36,274 bases of DNA from Synechococcus sp. AG-673-A03 (GTDB lineage Bacteria; Cyanobacteriota; Cyanobacteriia; PCC-6307; Cyanobiaceae), in the NCBI GenBank assembly GCA_003211275.1, contig QCTE01000014.1, positions 1 to 36,274 of the forward strand. The letters are read 5' to 3'. The stretch's first letter is position 1, and the number at the start of each line of letters is the position of its first letter. The notes beneath the pieces are model-generated. The model searched no databases and had not been told where the DNA came from. It worked only from the letters and a program-made list of their open reading frames with translations. The position numbers and the translations under genes are program-made. This document shows, piece after piece, positions 15,644 to 24,794 of this stretch.

Positions 15644-16754
15644 GGCAGTGAATCGAGAAGACGAGTTGAAGAAGACCGGATCATCGTGCAGGCGACGCAC
15701 CTACTTCCTCAGCGGGTTTGACCCCCGTGGCGTAGCGCATTATCAGCGTTTATTTGCGCGGCTGCTGAAACAGCGTGGTTGGCGTTTGGGGTCTCGCCAG
15801 GAGGGTGAAAGGATCACCCGCTGGCCCTTGTTTGATCCTGGGGTGGATCAACACTATGAGCTTGCTTTTTTGCATTGGGATGACATTGCTCGTGCGAACT
15901 GGCCAAAGCATCCCTGGCCGTTGCTGGCGCAGTTGCTTGGATTTGCGCGGGCCTATCTGCTGCAGGGGGGAGTCGTGCGTACGGCGCGGTTGTGCCCTGG
16001 TGTGGCGCTTTGTGGGCTTTACCCCGTCATGGTTTTGATTTTGGTCACGCTTGCAGCGATTGCGGCTGGAGTCTTGGCTGCCTTGCTCTGGCTTCCGTTG
16101 TTGCCGTTGGTGGTGGCTGTTGTGCTCTGGCAGGGCTGGCGGCTGGCGGATCGTTTGGGTGTGGTGTGGCTCTGCAGGTCAATCTTGTTCACCCATCGCC
16201 TTGGCAGCCTGAGAGACACGATGCTGCGAGAGCGGGTGCAGGAGTTGGTGGGGGCATTGCTGGCTTTGGAAGACAACAATCCCGCTGATGAAATCCTGTT
16301 AGTGGGTCACAGTTCCGGATCGTTTGTGCTGGGGATGGTGGCGGCTGAATTGCGACGCCACCCCAATTCGATGGCAATTACGTCCAGGCTGCGTTTGCTG
16401 AGCCTGGGGCAGAACCTGGCCAATCTGGGCTTGTACCCAGGTGCGGAGTCGTTTCGGGATGATCTCAAGACGTTGGCGATCGAACCCTGTTTGCCCTGGC
16501 TGGATGTCACCTCCTTCGATGACTTGTTGTGTTTTGCCGGCGTGAATCCTTATCAAGCCTGCGGTTTGCCTGTGCCAAGGAGAGACGGCAGTGACTACCC
16601 ACGGATGCAGCTGTTGAATCTGCGTCAAGCCAACGGTTTAGAGCGCAAGCGGCAATGGTTGGCTCAGCTGTTTGACCTCCATTTCGACTATTTGACCAAT
16701 CCCGCTGCTGGTTTGGATCTTTGCGGGCTGATGACTGGAGAAAGCACGATCTGA
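15642..16754 (+). CDS. Membrane-anchored alpha/beta-hydrolase-like protein
   Basis: A 370-residue protein of uncertain function. The N-terminus contains YFLSGFDPRGVAHYQRLF (21-38), an early strand-loop typical of an uncharacterised hydrolase-like family. A long hydrophobic stretch (about 118-164) could form two membrane helices. After it comes the nucleophile elbow VGHSSGSF, with GxSxG at 222-226 and Ser224 as candidate nucleophile. HFDYLTNP (346-353) could supply the catalytic histidine, and an acidic partner is not obvious. ATG at 15642 is preceded by AGGTGA about 12 bases upstream. The stop overlaps the P450 start (TGATG). It may act as a thioesterase, lipase or acyltransferase on the cluster lipid; the reaction cannot be told from sequence. 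Confidence 0.65.
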   Translation: MAVNREDELKKTGSSCRRRTYFLSGFDPRGVAHYQRLFARLLKQRGWRLGSRQEGERITRWPLFDPGVDQHYELAFLHWDDIARANWPKHPWPLLAQLLGFARAYLLQGGVVRTARLCPGVALCGLYPVMVLILVTLAAIAAGVLAALLWLPLLPLVVAVVLWQGWRLADRLGVVWLCRSILFTHRLGSLRDTMLRERVQELVGALLALEDNNPADEILLVGHSSGSFVLGMVAAELRRHPNSMAITSRLRLLSLGQNLANLGLYPGAESFRDDLKTLAIEPCLPWLDVTSFDDLLCFAGVNPYQACGLPVPRRDGSDYPRMQLLNLRQANGLERKRQWLAQLFDLHFDYLTNPAAGLDLCGLMTGESTI

Positions 16755-18196
16755 TGGCCATCACACCCCCCTGGCCAAAGCCCTTGCCCTACACCGCCAA
16801 TGTGCTGCGTCGCCTGAAGCGGGGATGGAGCAGTTGGTTTGGTTTGCTCAATGAATGGGATTTCCGCATCGCTTTAGGTGAGCTGAATCTGCTGGGCCTG
16901 AGAGTGTTTTTGGTGAACGATCGAACACTGTTGAGGCGAGTGCTCGTACAGGAGGTGGAGGTCTTCCCAAAGCACCCCTACACGCTTTGGATTCTTGAAC
17001 CTCTGATTGGCCGAGCGATTTTTTCTGTCAATGGAGACGAATGGGCACGCCAGAGGCGCTTGGTTGATCAGGCGTTTCAGGTGGCCCAGTTGGAGCAGGT
17101 GTTTCCTGCGATGGAGGCTGCAAAAGACTCCATGCTGGAGCGGCTTGTGCAGCAGCTCTCAGAGCAAGGCGATTGCAGCCAGCAAGGAGCTGAAATCGAT
17201 ATCGAAGCTGCGATGACCTGGGTCACCGCTGATGTGATCGTGCGCACGATCCTCAGCAGACCGGTGCAGGAGGGAGAGGCGCGAGAGGTGTTCGAGGCCT
17301 TTGGGCGTTATCAACGCAAGGCCGCCCGGGCACTGATTTTGCGCTTTGCGCGTTTGCCACGGCGTTGGGTGCAGCGCTCGCTGACGCGCGATGCGCTGGT
17401 GATTCGTCAGTGGATCCAAGGCGTGATCGAGGAACGGCTTGCGCAGCCTGAGGCTGGTGTGAAGGATCTGCTGGGTGCCCTGCTTGCCGCCGTGGATCCA
17501 CAAACTGGTAGTTCCTTCACTGCCGAGGAATTGGTGGATCAGATTTGCTTTCTGTTCCTGGCCGGCCATGAAACCTCAGCCAGTGCCTTGAGCAGTGCCT
17601 GTTGGCTGTTGGCCCTGGATCAAGAGGCTCAGGACCAGTTCCATGCCGAGGTGGCATCTCTCCCTGAGGTGGTGACGCACCAAAGCTTGAGGCAGCTGCG
17701 TTACGGGGCTGCGGTGTTTCAGGAAACCTTGCGCCTCTATCCGCCGGTGAGTTTCTTCATTCGTGAACGCGTTCACGAAGACACTGACCTGTCGGTTCCA
17801 TCGATGGAATGCCCGCAGCAAGCGCCAGCGATCAGTCGATGTCCGGTGGGATCGTTGTTGACCTTTTCGCCTTGGGTGATTCATCGCCATGACGACTACT
17901 GGCCGGAACCTCATCAATTCCGCCCGGAGCGATTCCTTGACAGCAGCGCGACGGATCAGGAGATCCTTTGCCGCAAAGAAGCTTGGCTCCCCTACGGGTT
18001 AGGTCCGCGCAAATGCCCCGGAGCTGCGTTTGCCCAGCAGGAAGCGTTGCTTGTCCTGGCTGCACTCATCAAGCACTATCAACTCTTCCCTGGGAGCAAT
18101 AACCCAGGCCCTGAATGGACCGGGCGTCTCACCTTGCGCAGTGCATCGGGTGTTGTGTTGAGGCTTGTCCCGAGATCATCAGTTAAAAACCGATGA
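16754..18196 (+). CDS. Cytochrome P450
   Basis: A 480-residue heme monooxygenase starting at ATG 16754, which overlaps the hydrolase stop (TGATG). An in-frame reading from 16721 would add 11 residues inside the hydrolase. The I-helix AGHETS is at 270-275, the K-helix ExxR is ETLR (324-327), PERF is at 391-394, and the heme-binding loop is YGLGPRKCPG with the ligand Cys421. Tyrosine replaces the usual phenylalanine at the first loop position. It has no membrane anchor of the eukaryotic type. Position as last gene of the plus-strand block suggests hydroxylation of the alkyl product. The redox partner is not in the window. The last 14 bases overlap the 3' end of the opposing minus-strand gene, leaving no room for a terminator. 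Confidence 0.92.
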   Translation: MAITPPWPKPLPYTANVLRRLKRGWSSWFGLLNEWDFRIALGELNLLGLRVFLVNDRTLLRRVLVQEVEVFPKHPYTLWILEPLIGRAIFSVNGDEWARQRRLVDQAFQVAQLEQVFPAMEAAKDSMLERLVQQLSEQGDCSQQGAEIDIEAAMTWVTADVIVRTILSRPVQEGEAREVFEAFGRYQRKAARALILRFARLPRRWVQRSLTRDALVIRQWIQGVIEERLAQPEAGVKDLLGALLAAVDPQTGSSFTAEELVDQICFLFLAGHETSASALSSACWLLALDQEAQDQFHAEVASLPEVVTHQSLRQLRYGAAVFQETLRLYPPVSFFIRERVHEDTDLSVPSMECPQQAPAISRCPVGSLLTFSPWVIHRHDDYWPEPHQFRPERFLDSSATDQEILCRKEAWLPYGLGPRKCPGAAFAQQEALLVLAALIKHYQLFPGSNNPGPEWTGRLTLRSASGVVLRLVPRSSVKNR

Positions 18197-20150
18197 GTAA
18201 TCGTCCGCCCCAGCGCACCTGTTCGGCGTTGATTAACTGACCAATATCCAGAAGTGAGGCGGCCGTGCTTCCGTAGGCCTCGAGCGCAATGCTGTCCGTG
18301 GCATGCCAACGAAGCCCCAGGGTGCCGTTGCTTTGGGACAGTTGATTGATCACGACATTGCCTTCGGGTACGAGCTCCCAGCCTGGGAAGAGTTGCAGAT
18401 TGGAACTGATCCCTAAGCCCCAGAGGTTGCCTGCTCCGCTCAAGGCCACTTTGGGGTTGATGTTGATCGCTAATCCCTCGGTGGCTTCCCAGGTCGCCAT
18501 GGTTTCTGCGAACACATAGCCCTGACCGGTGCTGCTGTTTGCATCGCTTCTACCCAGGGTGATCCGTCCACCTCCCCAGAACGGAGCGCCTCGGAGAGGA
18601 CTGAAGGCCACAGCTTTTCCGCCGATACGCCAGTTCCATGCGCCATCGTTGGCGTAGAGACGTGCTTGGGGCGTGGTTTGGGGCACGTTGTTGTAGAGCC
18701 CACCACTGAAGAGAGTCAGCTGAAAGATGTTGGAGAGCGAATAGCCAACGAAACCGTTGACGTTCCCGCCGCTATCGGCATTGATCCAAGCCTCTGTGTT
18801 GGTGTCTGGTGGCACCAGAGCGGTGTTGACCGTGAGCCCCCCTTTGGCGAGTGATCGCTGCCTTGGCGTGAGCGGCGCTTGTGGTGTGTCTGCAGTGCCT
18901 GGAGTGAACACGAAGCTGGCGGAATAGCCAAGCCGGTTATCGGAGGGCAAAGCGAGCAATGCCGTTGCCGGTGTAGCCCCGAAGCCATTGGTGATCAAGC
19001 CTTTGAGCCCTATTCGCGGATTGAGATCCCAGTTGATGCCTGCGGACAGAATGGGAACGCGAGAAAACACCAGATCTGCATCGAAGCTGTTGGTGCCGCT
19101 GCCGATCGGTTGGGCGATGCTGGCGGTAAAGCCCAGTTCCGGGAACGGTTGGAACAGAACTCCGCCGCTGACGTAGGGGTTGGTTCCATAGAACGTGCCA
19201 GCTCCACCCTGGCCAGAGCCTTGCGTTGAAGGCAGGAAGCTCACACCCGGAGCAAAGCTGAATTGCCACTGTTCGCTTGCTTGCCAGGTCGCCGGAATGC
19301 TGAGGGATCCAACGAAGTTACGAGTGAAGACTCGGCTGCCGGAGTCATTGAAAATGTTGGGGCTGGCGTTATCTCCTGAGTCGGAGAACGAATCGTCACC
19401 GCCACTGCCCACTTCCCATGCTTCCAGTGAGCCATTGATGGCTAGCTTCCAGTTGTTTTGGTTGAGAATTTGCCACTGGGCCGCGGCACCGTAGCTCTGC
19501 CAAAAATTGCCCGGTTGTACTGCGAAACCGGTGAGTGGAGCGTTGAGCGGATCATCAGCCTGACTAATAAAAAATGACAGCATCAGGCTGTCGTTGAAAC
19601 CAACGTCGAGGTTGACCGAATAATTCTGATTGCCTGTACCGCTTGCACTCTCAAAGGGCGAAATGGTCCCAAACGAGATGCGCCACTGATCAGCAGGCAA
19701 GTTTTCTGCTGTGGGCACGGAAGGTGAAAGCCGCAGCAGTGGTAAGTAATCGCTGGGTTTCAGAGGGATGGTGCTGAGCAGCGCTTCAGCTTCTTCCACG
19801 CTGGCGGGTGGATTCACCTCAGTTGTCGACGCAGTCTCCGGCGTTGGGAAATTGGTCACATCTTCAGCGTCAAGCAATTCCCAAGCCAAAACCCTCGAGG
19901 GTTGATCTTGTTCTTCTGATCTAGGCACAACCTGCCAAGAAACAGCCGTCATTGATGGATCTCGCTCGTCTGCGTTAATGACAGGCTCCCAGACCACGGG
20001 TGGGGGGGCGATGACAGGCGAGTCGATGGCCTCCCACACGATCTGCGCCTGTGTTGCTTGAGGCAGCCCGCCTCCCACTCCGATTGTCAAAAAGGAGCTG
20101 GAAATCAGAAGCCTGCGCACTCTGCTTTGGAAAGGTGGCGTGTACTTCAC
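18183..20150 (-). CDS. Probable outer-membrane beta-barrel protein of the polysaccharide export operon
   Basis: A 655-residue protein starting at GTG 20150, overlapping the Wzc-like stop by 4 bases. A signal peptide (about 1-36, ending QATQAQ) is followed by a proline-rich low-complexity region. That region holds four short tryptophan repeats: IVWEAI, VVWEPV, SWQVV and LAWELL (residues 37-92). From about 155 onward the sequence alternates short amphipathic strands with Gly/Asn/Ser-rich turns and ends in RWGGRLLIGF. A C-terminal phenylalanine after alternating residues is the usual outer-membrane barrel signal. I do not recognise a named family. Its place after wza- and wzc-like genes suggests a role in secretion or surface anchoring of a polysaccharide; a porin-like or assembly function is equally possible. 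Confidence 0.65.
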   Translation of the reverse strand: MKYTPPFQSRVRRLLISSSFLTIGVGGGLPQATQAQIVWEAIDSPVIAPPPVVWEPVINADERDPSMTAVSWQVVPRSEEQDQPSRVLAWELLDAEDVTNFPTPETASTTEVNPPASVEEAEALLSTIPLKPSDYLPLLRLSPSVPTAENLPADQWRISFGTISPFESASGTGNQNYSVNLDVGFNDSLMLSFFISQADDPLNAPLTGFAVQPGNFWQSYGAAAQWQILNQNNWKLAINGSLEAWEVGSGGDDSFSDSGDNASPNIFNDSGSRVFTRNFVGSLSIPATWQASEQWQFSFAPGVSFLPSTQGSGQGGAGTFYGTNPYVSGGVLFQPFPELGFTASIAQPIGSGTNSFDADLVFSRVPILSAGINWDLNPRIGLKGLITNGFGATPATALLALPSDNRLGYSASFVFTPGTADTPQAPLTPRQRSLAKGGLTVNTALVPPDTNTEAWINADSGGNVNGFVGYSLSNIFQLTLFSGGLYNNVPQTTPQARLYANDGAWNWRIGGKAVAFSPLRGAPFWGGGRITLGRSDANSSTGQGYVFAETMATWEATEGLAININPKVALSGAGNLWGLGISSNLQLFPGWELVPEGNVVINQLSQSNGTLGLRWHATDSIALEAYGSTAASLLDIGQLINAEQVRWGGRLLIGF

Positions 20151-21868
20151 CCCAGATCCAGTTCAGGATCAAGCAACACCCAACCGGCGAGAGGAGTGCC
20201 TTGAAGTGCCAGCTTTTGCTTCAGTTGAGATAGCTGCGTGCGAGTGGCAACGCCAGATGCGGTCAGCAGGAGTTGGGTAGCGCAGCGGCTGGTTTGACGT
20301 AAATCACTGCTCACGAGCAGCTCACGGCTGCCAAGAGCATTCTTGAGTTCGCTGCTGAACCGCTTCAGCTGATCGCTAGGGACATTGCCAACGGGAACGA
20401 GGGCAATCGGGCCTGGAGTGGACACGCTTAAAGGGCCGTTGGCCAAGAGATCGGCGGCATCATGCCAGCTGTTGGGGGCAAGGGCTGAGAGGTGCTTGAG
20501 CAAAGGGCAAGGCAGCAATCCCTTAAGTTCATCGCGGCTGAACACCAGTCCGGTGCGGCGGTCCACCACGAGGGCAGCACCACTTCCAGCCACTAAACCG
20601 GCTAGCAATCCCAGGGCCATGATCCGCTTTTTGTGCGGTGCGACCGGGTTGTCAAGCAACGTGGGTTGGGAGATCAGATCCCAGGGGTCTTGTTCGCGGG
20701 CCTTTTCAAGGGCAAGCACTTGGCGTTCCGCTTCTAGGCGAGTGAGCGTTGCTTCATCACGGGCTGCGGCGCGACGAAGTTCGCGGAATTTGATCAGCAC
20801 ACCTTTGGGCCGTTCAGCCGCTGCAAGACGAGCTTGAGCGGCGGTGCGCTTGGCGTAGAGATAGCCATAGGTTTGACGTTTAAACACATCAATCAGCAGG
20901 CGGCGTTTCTCTAAGAGCCGGCGGATTGAGTCGTCTTTATCGGTGAACTTGGAACGCAGTAATGCGAGCTGGGTGTCGATTTGGTCGAGGGTTTGGGGTA
21001 ACCCCTGGGAGGCTAGTTCGGGGATGTTGCGCCCCATATACATCAGTGTTTCGGGATTGTCGTTGAGTTGATTGAGTTGATTAAGTTGTTCGTTAAGGTT
21101 GCGAATCTGGTTAGCAGCCTGGACTCTGATCGCTTCAATACTTAGGGAGTTTTTGATTTCATCGTCGGCGGCTCCTTCACCTTCAAGAGCGGTGAGGTCT
21201 TGCTCGATGGCATATTGCTGCGCCGCCCGCAGCGAGGTGACGCTTTTCGTGGTGTAAAGGCCTATTTGTTCATTGAGATAGGCAATCGCTTGCGTTAAGC
21301 CTTGTTCTCGCTCACGTCCGGAATAGGCCTGATAAGCCTTGGAGATGCGGTCAATAACCGGGAGGATTAAGTCTTCCTGGGTGTCGCGATAGGCAATCTC
21401 GAGCACGGATGTGCCTTTGGCCAGCTCGATCGTGAGGTTGTCTTTGACCCAGTTGGGATATCGCCACTCGCTGACGTCCTTACCTGTTTTGGCTTTGCTG
21501 GCTTTCACGAAATCAAAAACCGGCTTGAGCACCGAGGGGCTTTCAAGGATTTTCACTTCGGTTTCCAGCTGACTTTCACCACCACCAGCTCCAATTAATC
21601 CGGCCAAGCCTGGATTGGTTTGCCGCAGGGCTGCTGCACCACTGGTGGGTTGTTCATTGTTTTGCAACACAATCTGAAATTGCCCTTCCCAGACAGGTTT
21701 TCGTGTGAAGGCGTAGAGGGTGGAGAGCAAAAGCGCCGACCCGGAAATAGCAGCGATTAGGCGCTTGTGGCGAAGCAGAGCACCACTAACTTGCTTAAGA
21801 TCAATTTCATGGTCGACTTGAGCATTTGAAACATTAACTGCTTGGTTTGAGGAAGGATTCTTTGTCAC
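20147..21868 (-). CDS. Wzc/Wzz-like polysaccharide co-polymerase lacking a kinase P-loop
   Basis: A 573-residue inner-membrane protein controlling chain length and export of polysaccharide. GTG start at 21868 overlaps the Wza stop (GTGA). Helix 1 is at about 36-54 (LIAAISGSALLLSTLYAF), followed by a Wzz-type FQIVLQNNEQPTSG segment and a long periplasmic coiled-coil-rich region. Helix 2 is at about 415-435 (RIMALGLLAGLVAGSGAALV). The cytoplasmic tail of about 138 residues resembles a BY-kinase in its ending (LALQGTPLAGWVLLDPE) but has no Walker A GK(S/T) motif. IALVPVGNVPSDQL stands at that position, and there is no tyrosine-rich tail. It is therefore probably a catalytically dead relic of a kinase domain. 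It forms an operon with Wza and the barrel protein. Confidence 0.87.
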   Translation of the reverse strand: MTKNPSSNQAVNVSNAQVDHEIDLKQVSGALLRHKRLIAAISGSALLLSTLYAFTRKPVWEGQFQIVLQNNEQPTSGAAALRQTNPGLAGLIGAGGGESQLETEVKILESPSVLKPVFDFVKASKAKTGKDVSEWRYPNWVKDNLTIELAKGTSVLEIAYRDTQEDLILPVIDRISKAYQAYSGREREQGLTQAIAYLNEQIGLYTTKSVTSLRAAQQYAIEQDLTALEGEGAADDEIKNSLSIEAIRVQAANQIRNLNEQLNQLNQLNDNPETLMYMGRNIPELASQGLPQTLDQIDTQLALLRSKFTDKDDSIRRLLEKRRLLIDVFKRQTYGYLYAKRTAAQARLAAAERPKGVLIKFRELRRAAARDEATLTRLEAERQVLALEKAREQDPWDLISQPTLLDNPVAPHKKRIMALGLLAGLVAGSGAALVVDRRTGLVFSRDELKGLLPCPLLKHLSALAPNSWHDAADLLANGPLSVSTPGPIALVPVGNVPSDQLKRFSSELKNALGSRELLVSSDLRQTSRCATQLLLTASGVATRTQLSQLKQKLALQGTPLAGWVLLDPELDLG

Positions 21869-23076
21869 TTGCCAACCTCATTGAAAAGAGAATAAACGGA
21901 GTAAAGGCCGACGAATGGACCGGTTAACTCATTCAACACACCGACGGTCCCGCTTAAGAGGGAATCCTGGACGCGAATCAGATCGCCAGCTGCCAAAACG
22001 GGATTGTTGGGGGCATCCGCAGCTGCACCTGGTTGATAAGCAAATATTCTTCTGTCGATCGTGCCTTCTCGGTTGAATCGCACAAATTCGACTTTACCCT
22101 TGATAATTTTCACCCCCCCTGCCAAGGAGATGGCCTGATTGAGAGAGCTGCCTTGAGGAACTTGTACACCACCAGGAATGTTGACGCGTCCAGTGACAAA
22201 AACTTCAAGGAACTGGGGGCTTAGATTGGATTGCCCAGCCTTTAAAAGCTGATCTTTTAGCACCACAGAACTCCTGCCGACGCTCAGCACATCCCCATCA
22301 AAGAGACGGATGTTTTGCGACTCGTTGCCTTCGGTGATCAAAGAAAGGAAATCGAGATTGGTGCGGATGTGACCACCTCCCAAGCCTTCAGCCCGTCTAC
22401 GTGTGACCTGCACCTCGGAGAGCTTTGAGTAGGGAGTAACGCCTTGGGCCGTGCGGATGGCATCAAAGACGGTGGGGAACAGTGCACCAAACGTGCTTAG
22501 ACCATTGGACCCAGGGTTCTGTGAAGCTCCGCCAGGTAACTGGCGTAGGACGCCGCGGGCGATCTCGGTTGGGTTGCCTCTCGCTAGAACGTTGGTTTCC
22601 GCCGATTCTGAGATGCGAGTGAGATCGTTTGCCCCACTAAGCGTGTAATAACCAGGTCGTCTCACTTCGCCGCCCACGTAGACGCGGATCGGCCGGTAGG
22701 TCACGGGGCGCACGTACACCTGGGGGTCTCGCACATACGTGCGGAACTGCTGAGTGAGGAAGTAGCGCAGTTCCTCGACGGAGAGTCCTTCGACGTAGAG
22801 GGCACGCAGGCGAGGTAAGTAAAGTGTCCCGTCGGGACCGATAGAAAATGTTCCGCTGAGTTTTGGCAGATCAAGCAACTCGATCTGAAGCCCATCACCT
22901 GGGCCCAGGATGTAGGCGTCGTAAGAGATTTGAGCGCGTTGCTCTAAAGGGAGGGGTTGCTCCTGCGTAGTCGTTGTCTCTTCGATTTCAAATATCTGCT
23001 GAGCTTTTACCGCGACAGGCGGAAGAGCTATGAGGGCCCCTACTGCGATTGCTGATAAGAAACGGGTTTTCAGCAA
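21865..23076 (-). CDS. Wza-like polysaccharide export protein (Poly_export/SLBB)
   Basis: A 403-residue outer-membrane/periplasmic export protein. It starts at TTG 23076, giving a clean signal peptide (LSAIAVGALIALPPVAVKAQ). No lipobox cysteine is visible, unlike E. coli Wza. The Poly_export domain (about 52-140) carries YILGPGDGLQIELLDLP and a DGTLYLPRL strand. It is followed by VYVGGEVRRPGYYTLSG, the start of a first SLBB domain, and a second SLBB-like part near VFVTGRVNIPGGVQVPQG. First gene of a three-gene minus-strand operon with 4-base overlaps throughout. It diverges from hisS across 137 bases (23077-23213), which must hold both promoters; I could not fix them with confidence. Confidence 0.9.
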   Translation of the reverse strand: MLKTRFLSAIAVGALIALPPVAVKAQQIFEIEETTTTQEQPLPLEQRAQISYDAYILGPGDGLQIELLDLPKLSGTFSIGPDGTLYLPRLRALYVEGLSVEELRYFLTQQFRTYVRDPQVYVRPVTYRPIRVYVGGEVRRPGYYTLSGANDLTRISESAETNVLARGNPTEIARGVLRQLPGGASQNPGSNGLSTFGALFPTVFDAIRTAQGVTPYSKLSEVQVTRRRAEGLGGGHIRTNLDFLSLITEGNESQNIRLFDGDVLSVGRSSVVLKDQLLKAGQSNLSPQFLEVFVTGRVNIPGGVQVPQGSSLNQAISLAGGVKIIKGKVEFVRFNREGTIDRRIFAYQPGAAADAPNNPVLAAGDLIRVQDSLLSGTVGVLNELTGPFVGLYSVYSLFNEVGK

Positions 23077-23213
23077 TGCTGATTAGATCAGATTCACGGG
23101 AACTTATGGCATTCCGCTCCTAGATGAAAGCGGTTTGTAGCCAGGATTGGAACTGGGTTGAGTGAAGGTGGTTAGGCGGCCCGGCAAAATGGTTTCACCG
23201 AAGAAACCAAGGT

Positions 23214-24503
23214 GTGAGTCAACTCCAGAGCCTTCGAGGCATGGTCGATCTTCTGCCCGATCAGACTCGCCGCTGGCAAGCGGTGGAGGCTGTGGCCCGT
23301 GCACATTTCCTGCGCTCTGGGGTCAGGGAGATTCGTACGCCTTTGCTTGAGGTGACAGACCTCTTCGCTCGTGGGATTGGAGAAGCCACTGACGTAGTGG
23401 GTAAGGAGATGTACTCCTTCATGGACCGTAGTGAACGCTCTTGCACGCTGCGTCCTGAGGGCACCGCCTCGGTTGTGCGCGCAGCAGTGCAACATGGCCT
23501 ACTAAGTCAGGGGGTGCAGAAGCTTTGGTACTCAGGGCCAATGTTTCGCTACGAGCGCCCTCAAGCCGGTCGCCAGCGTCAGTTTCATCAGATCGGCGTT
23601 GAATTTCTTGGAGTGAGTAGCGCTCGCAGTGATGTTGAGGTGATCGCCTTGGCTTGGGATTTGCTTCGTGAACTGGGTGTATCCGGGCTGGAACTCCAGA
23701 TCAACAGCCTTGGCACCCTTGAGGATCGTCAGAACTATCGCCAGCAGTTGGTGAACTGGCTAGAAGCTCGATTCGAATGGTTGGATGCCGATTCCCAGCA
23801 GCGATTGACCACCAATCCTTTGCGTATCCTCGACAGCAAAAATCAATCGACTCAGACACTGCTCGCAGATGCCCCCGCATTTTTGGATGCTCTCAGCGAA
23901 GAAAGTTCACAGCGTTTTGATGCTGTACAGGGTTTGCTGAATCAGCTCGAAATTCCTTTTCAGCTCAACACCCGGCTTGTGCGAGGGCTCGATTACTACG
24001 GCCACACTGCTTTCGAGATCATCAGTGATCAGCTCGGTGGTCAGGCCACAGTGTGTGGAGGTGGTCGTTATGACGGATTGGTCCAACAACTTGGCGGTCC
24101 TCCCTCGCCTGCAGTGGGTTGGGCCCTCGGGATGGAAAGGCTGATGCTGGTGTTGGAAGCATCAGCAGATTCGCAGGAATCAGCTTCCAGGGGCATGTCT
24201 GAAAAAGCTCCGGATCTTTATCTTGTGAATCGCGGCGAGCACGCTGAGGCTGTCGCTCTGAGGCTGGCCAGGAAGTTGCGTGCTGCTGGAGTCTCCGTCG
24301 AGCTTGATGGATCTGGTGCTGCATTTGGGAAGCAGTTCAAGCGCGCCGATCGCAGTGGCGCTGCTTGGGCTTTGGTGATTGGCGAGGAGGAAGTCGAATC
24401 TGGTCAGATACTTCTCACGCCTCTGCTTGTGAAGGGTGAAGAGCACCGCGTAGCGCTTGATGACCCTGCTCAGATCTTGGCCTTATTGCGGACAGCCCAT
24501 TAG
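23214..24503 (+). CDS. hisS: Histidyl-tRNA synthetase
   Basis: Charges tRNA-His; cytoplasmic and essential. It is 429 residues, the normal bacterial length. The start is GTG 23214, giving [15 protein letters not shown]; no upstream ATG is in frame with a family-like N-terminus. Class II motifs are present: motif 2 as [20 protein letters not shown] (111-130), the histidine-specific [15 protein letters not shown], and motif 3 around [11 protein letters not shown]-terminal anticodon-binding domain begins near [20 protein letters not shown]. All parts look intact, so this is the working copy. Bases 23223-23630 are repeated without change at 25882-26289. Confidence 0.97.
   Translation: MSQLQSLRGMVDLLPDQTRRWQAVEAVARAHFLRSGVREIRTPLLEVTDLFARGIGEATDVVGKEMYSFMDRSERSCTLRPEGTASVVRAAVQHGLLSQGVQKLWYSGPMFRYERPQAGRQRQFHQIGVEFLGVSSARSDVEVIALAWDLLRELGVSGLELQINSLGTLEDRQNYRQQLVNWLEARFEWLDADSQQRLTTNPLRILDSKNQSTQTLLADAPAFLDALSEESSQRFDAVQGLLNQLEIPFQLNTRLVRGLDYYGHTAFEIISDQLGGQATVCGGGRYDGLVQQLGGPPSPAVGWALGMERLMLVLEASADSQESASRGMSEKAPDLYLVNRGEHAEAVALRLARKLRAAGVSVELDGSGAAFGKQFKRADRSGAAWALVIGEEEVESGQILLTPLLVKGEEHRVALDDPAQILALLRTAH
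23223..23630 (+). repeat. 408-bp perfect direct repeat, copy 1 (inside hisS)
   Basis: Codons 4-139 of hisS. I compared it base by base with 25882-26289 and found no difference. The offset is 2659 bases, same strand. Just outside the repeat the two copies differ at once on the left (A versus C). On the right they part at GCAGT, where copy 2 jumps to sequence matching hisS 251 bases further on. Confidence 0.95.
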
Positions 24504-24676
24504 TACTATTTCACTGATTACTCTGTACGGGTTTAAGTGAAAGTATAGGGTTTCGAAATATTAGGCTTTTCAAATAGCTGAATCAAAGGCCATTGGCGCT
24601 GGAACACGCTCTGTGGAATGTTGAGAAGTTAAGGCAACGGCTGCTTGCTGGGATCTCGTGACATCTTGCGAAAAAA

Positions 24677-24706
24677 TTCCCTCCTTTAGTTGACTCAAGG
24701 AGGGAA
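24677..24706 (-). terminator. Intrinsic terminator reading leftward
   Basis: A perfect 10-bp stem (TTCCCTCCTT pairing with AAGGAGGGAA) encloses a 10-base loop. On the minus strand the stem is followed directly by six T residues (the A run at 24671-24676). It lies about 90 bases past the minus-strand nucleotidyltransferase remnant, so it probably ended that operon. On the plus strand no T run follows, so it is a poor hisS terminator. Confidence 0.7.
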
Positions 24707-24794
24707 GTATTAAATATTGATGATTCAAGACTACGATCTGACTATCTTCGCTTACGAACAAGGATGCTATCGACGCCAAGTTTGGGAGGATTGA

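Noticed and set aside
15642-16754. Hydrolase GHSSG as the missing trans-acyltransferase
   Set aside because: AT enzymes have GHSxGE within a FabD-like fold. Here GHSSGSF sits in a membrane-anchored protein without FabD features, so it does not explain PKS loading.
24509-24542. Possible hisS terminator (TTTCACT/AGTGAAA)
   Set aside because: The stem is only 7 bp with a 20-base loop and no T run follows.
24570-24779. Minus-strand 69-codon ORF after hisS
   Set aside because: It spans the terminator hairpin, has no family match and no plausible start context.
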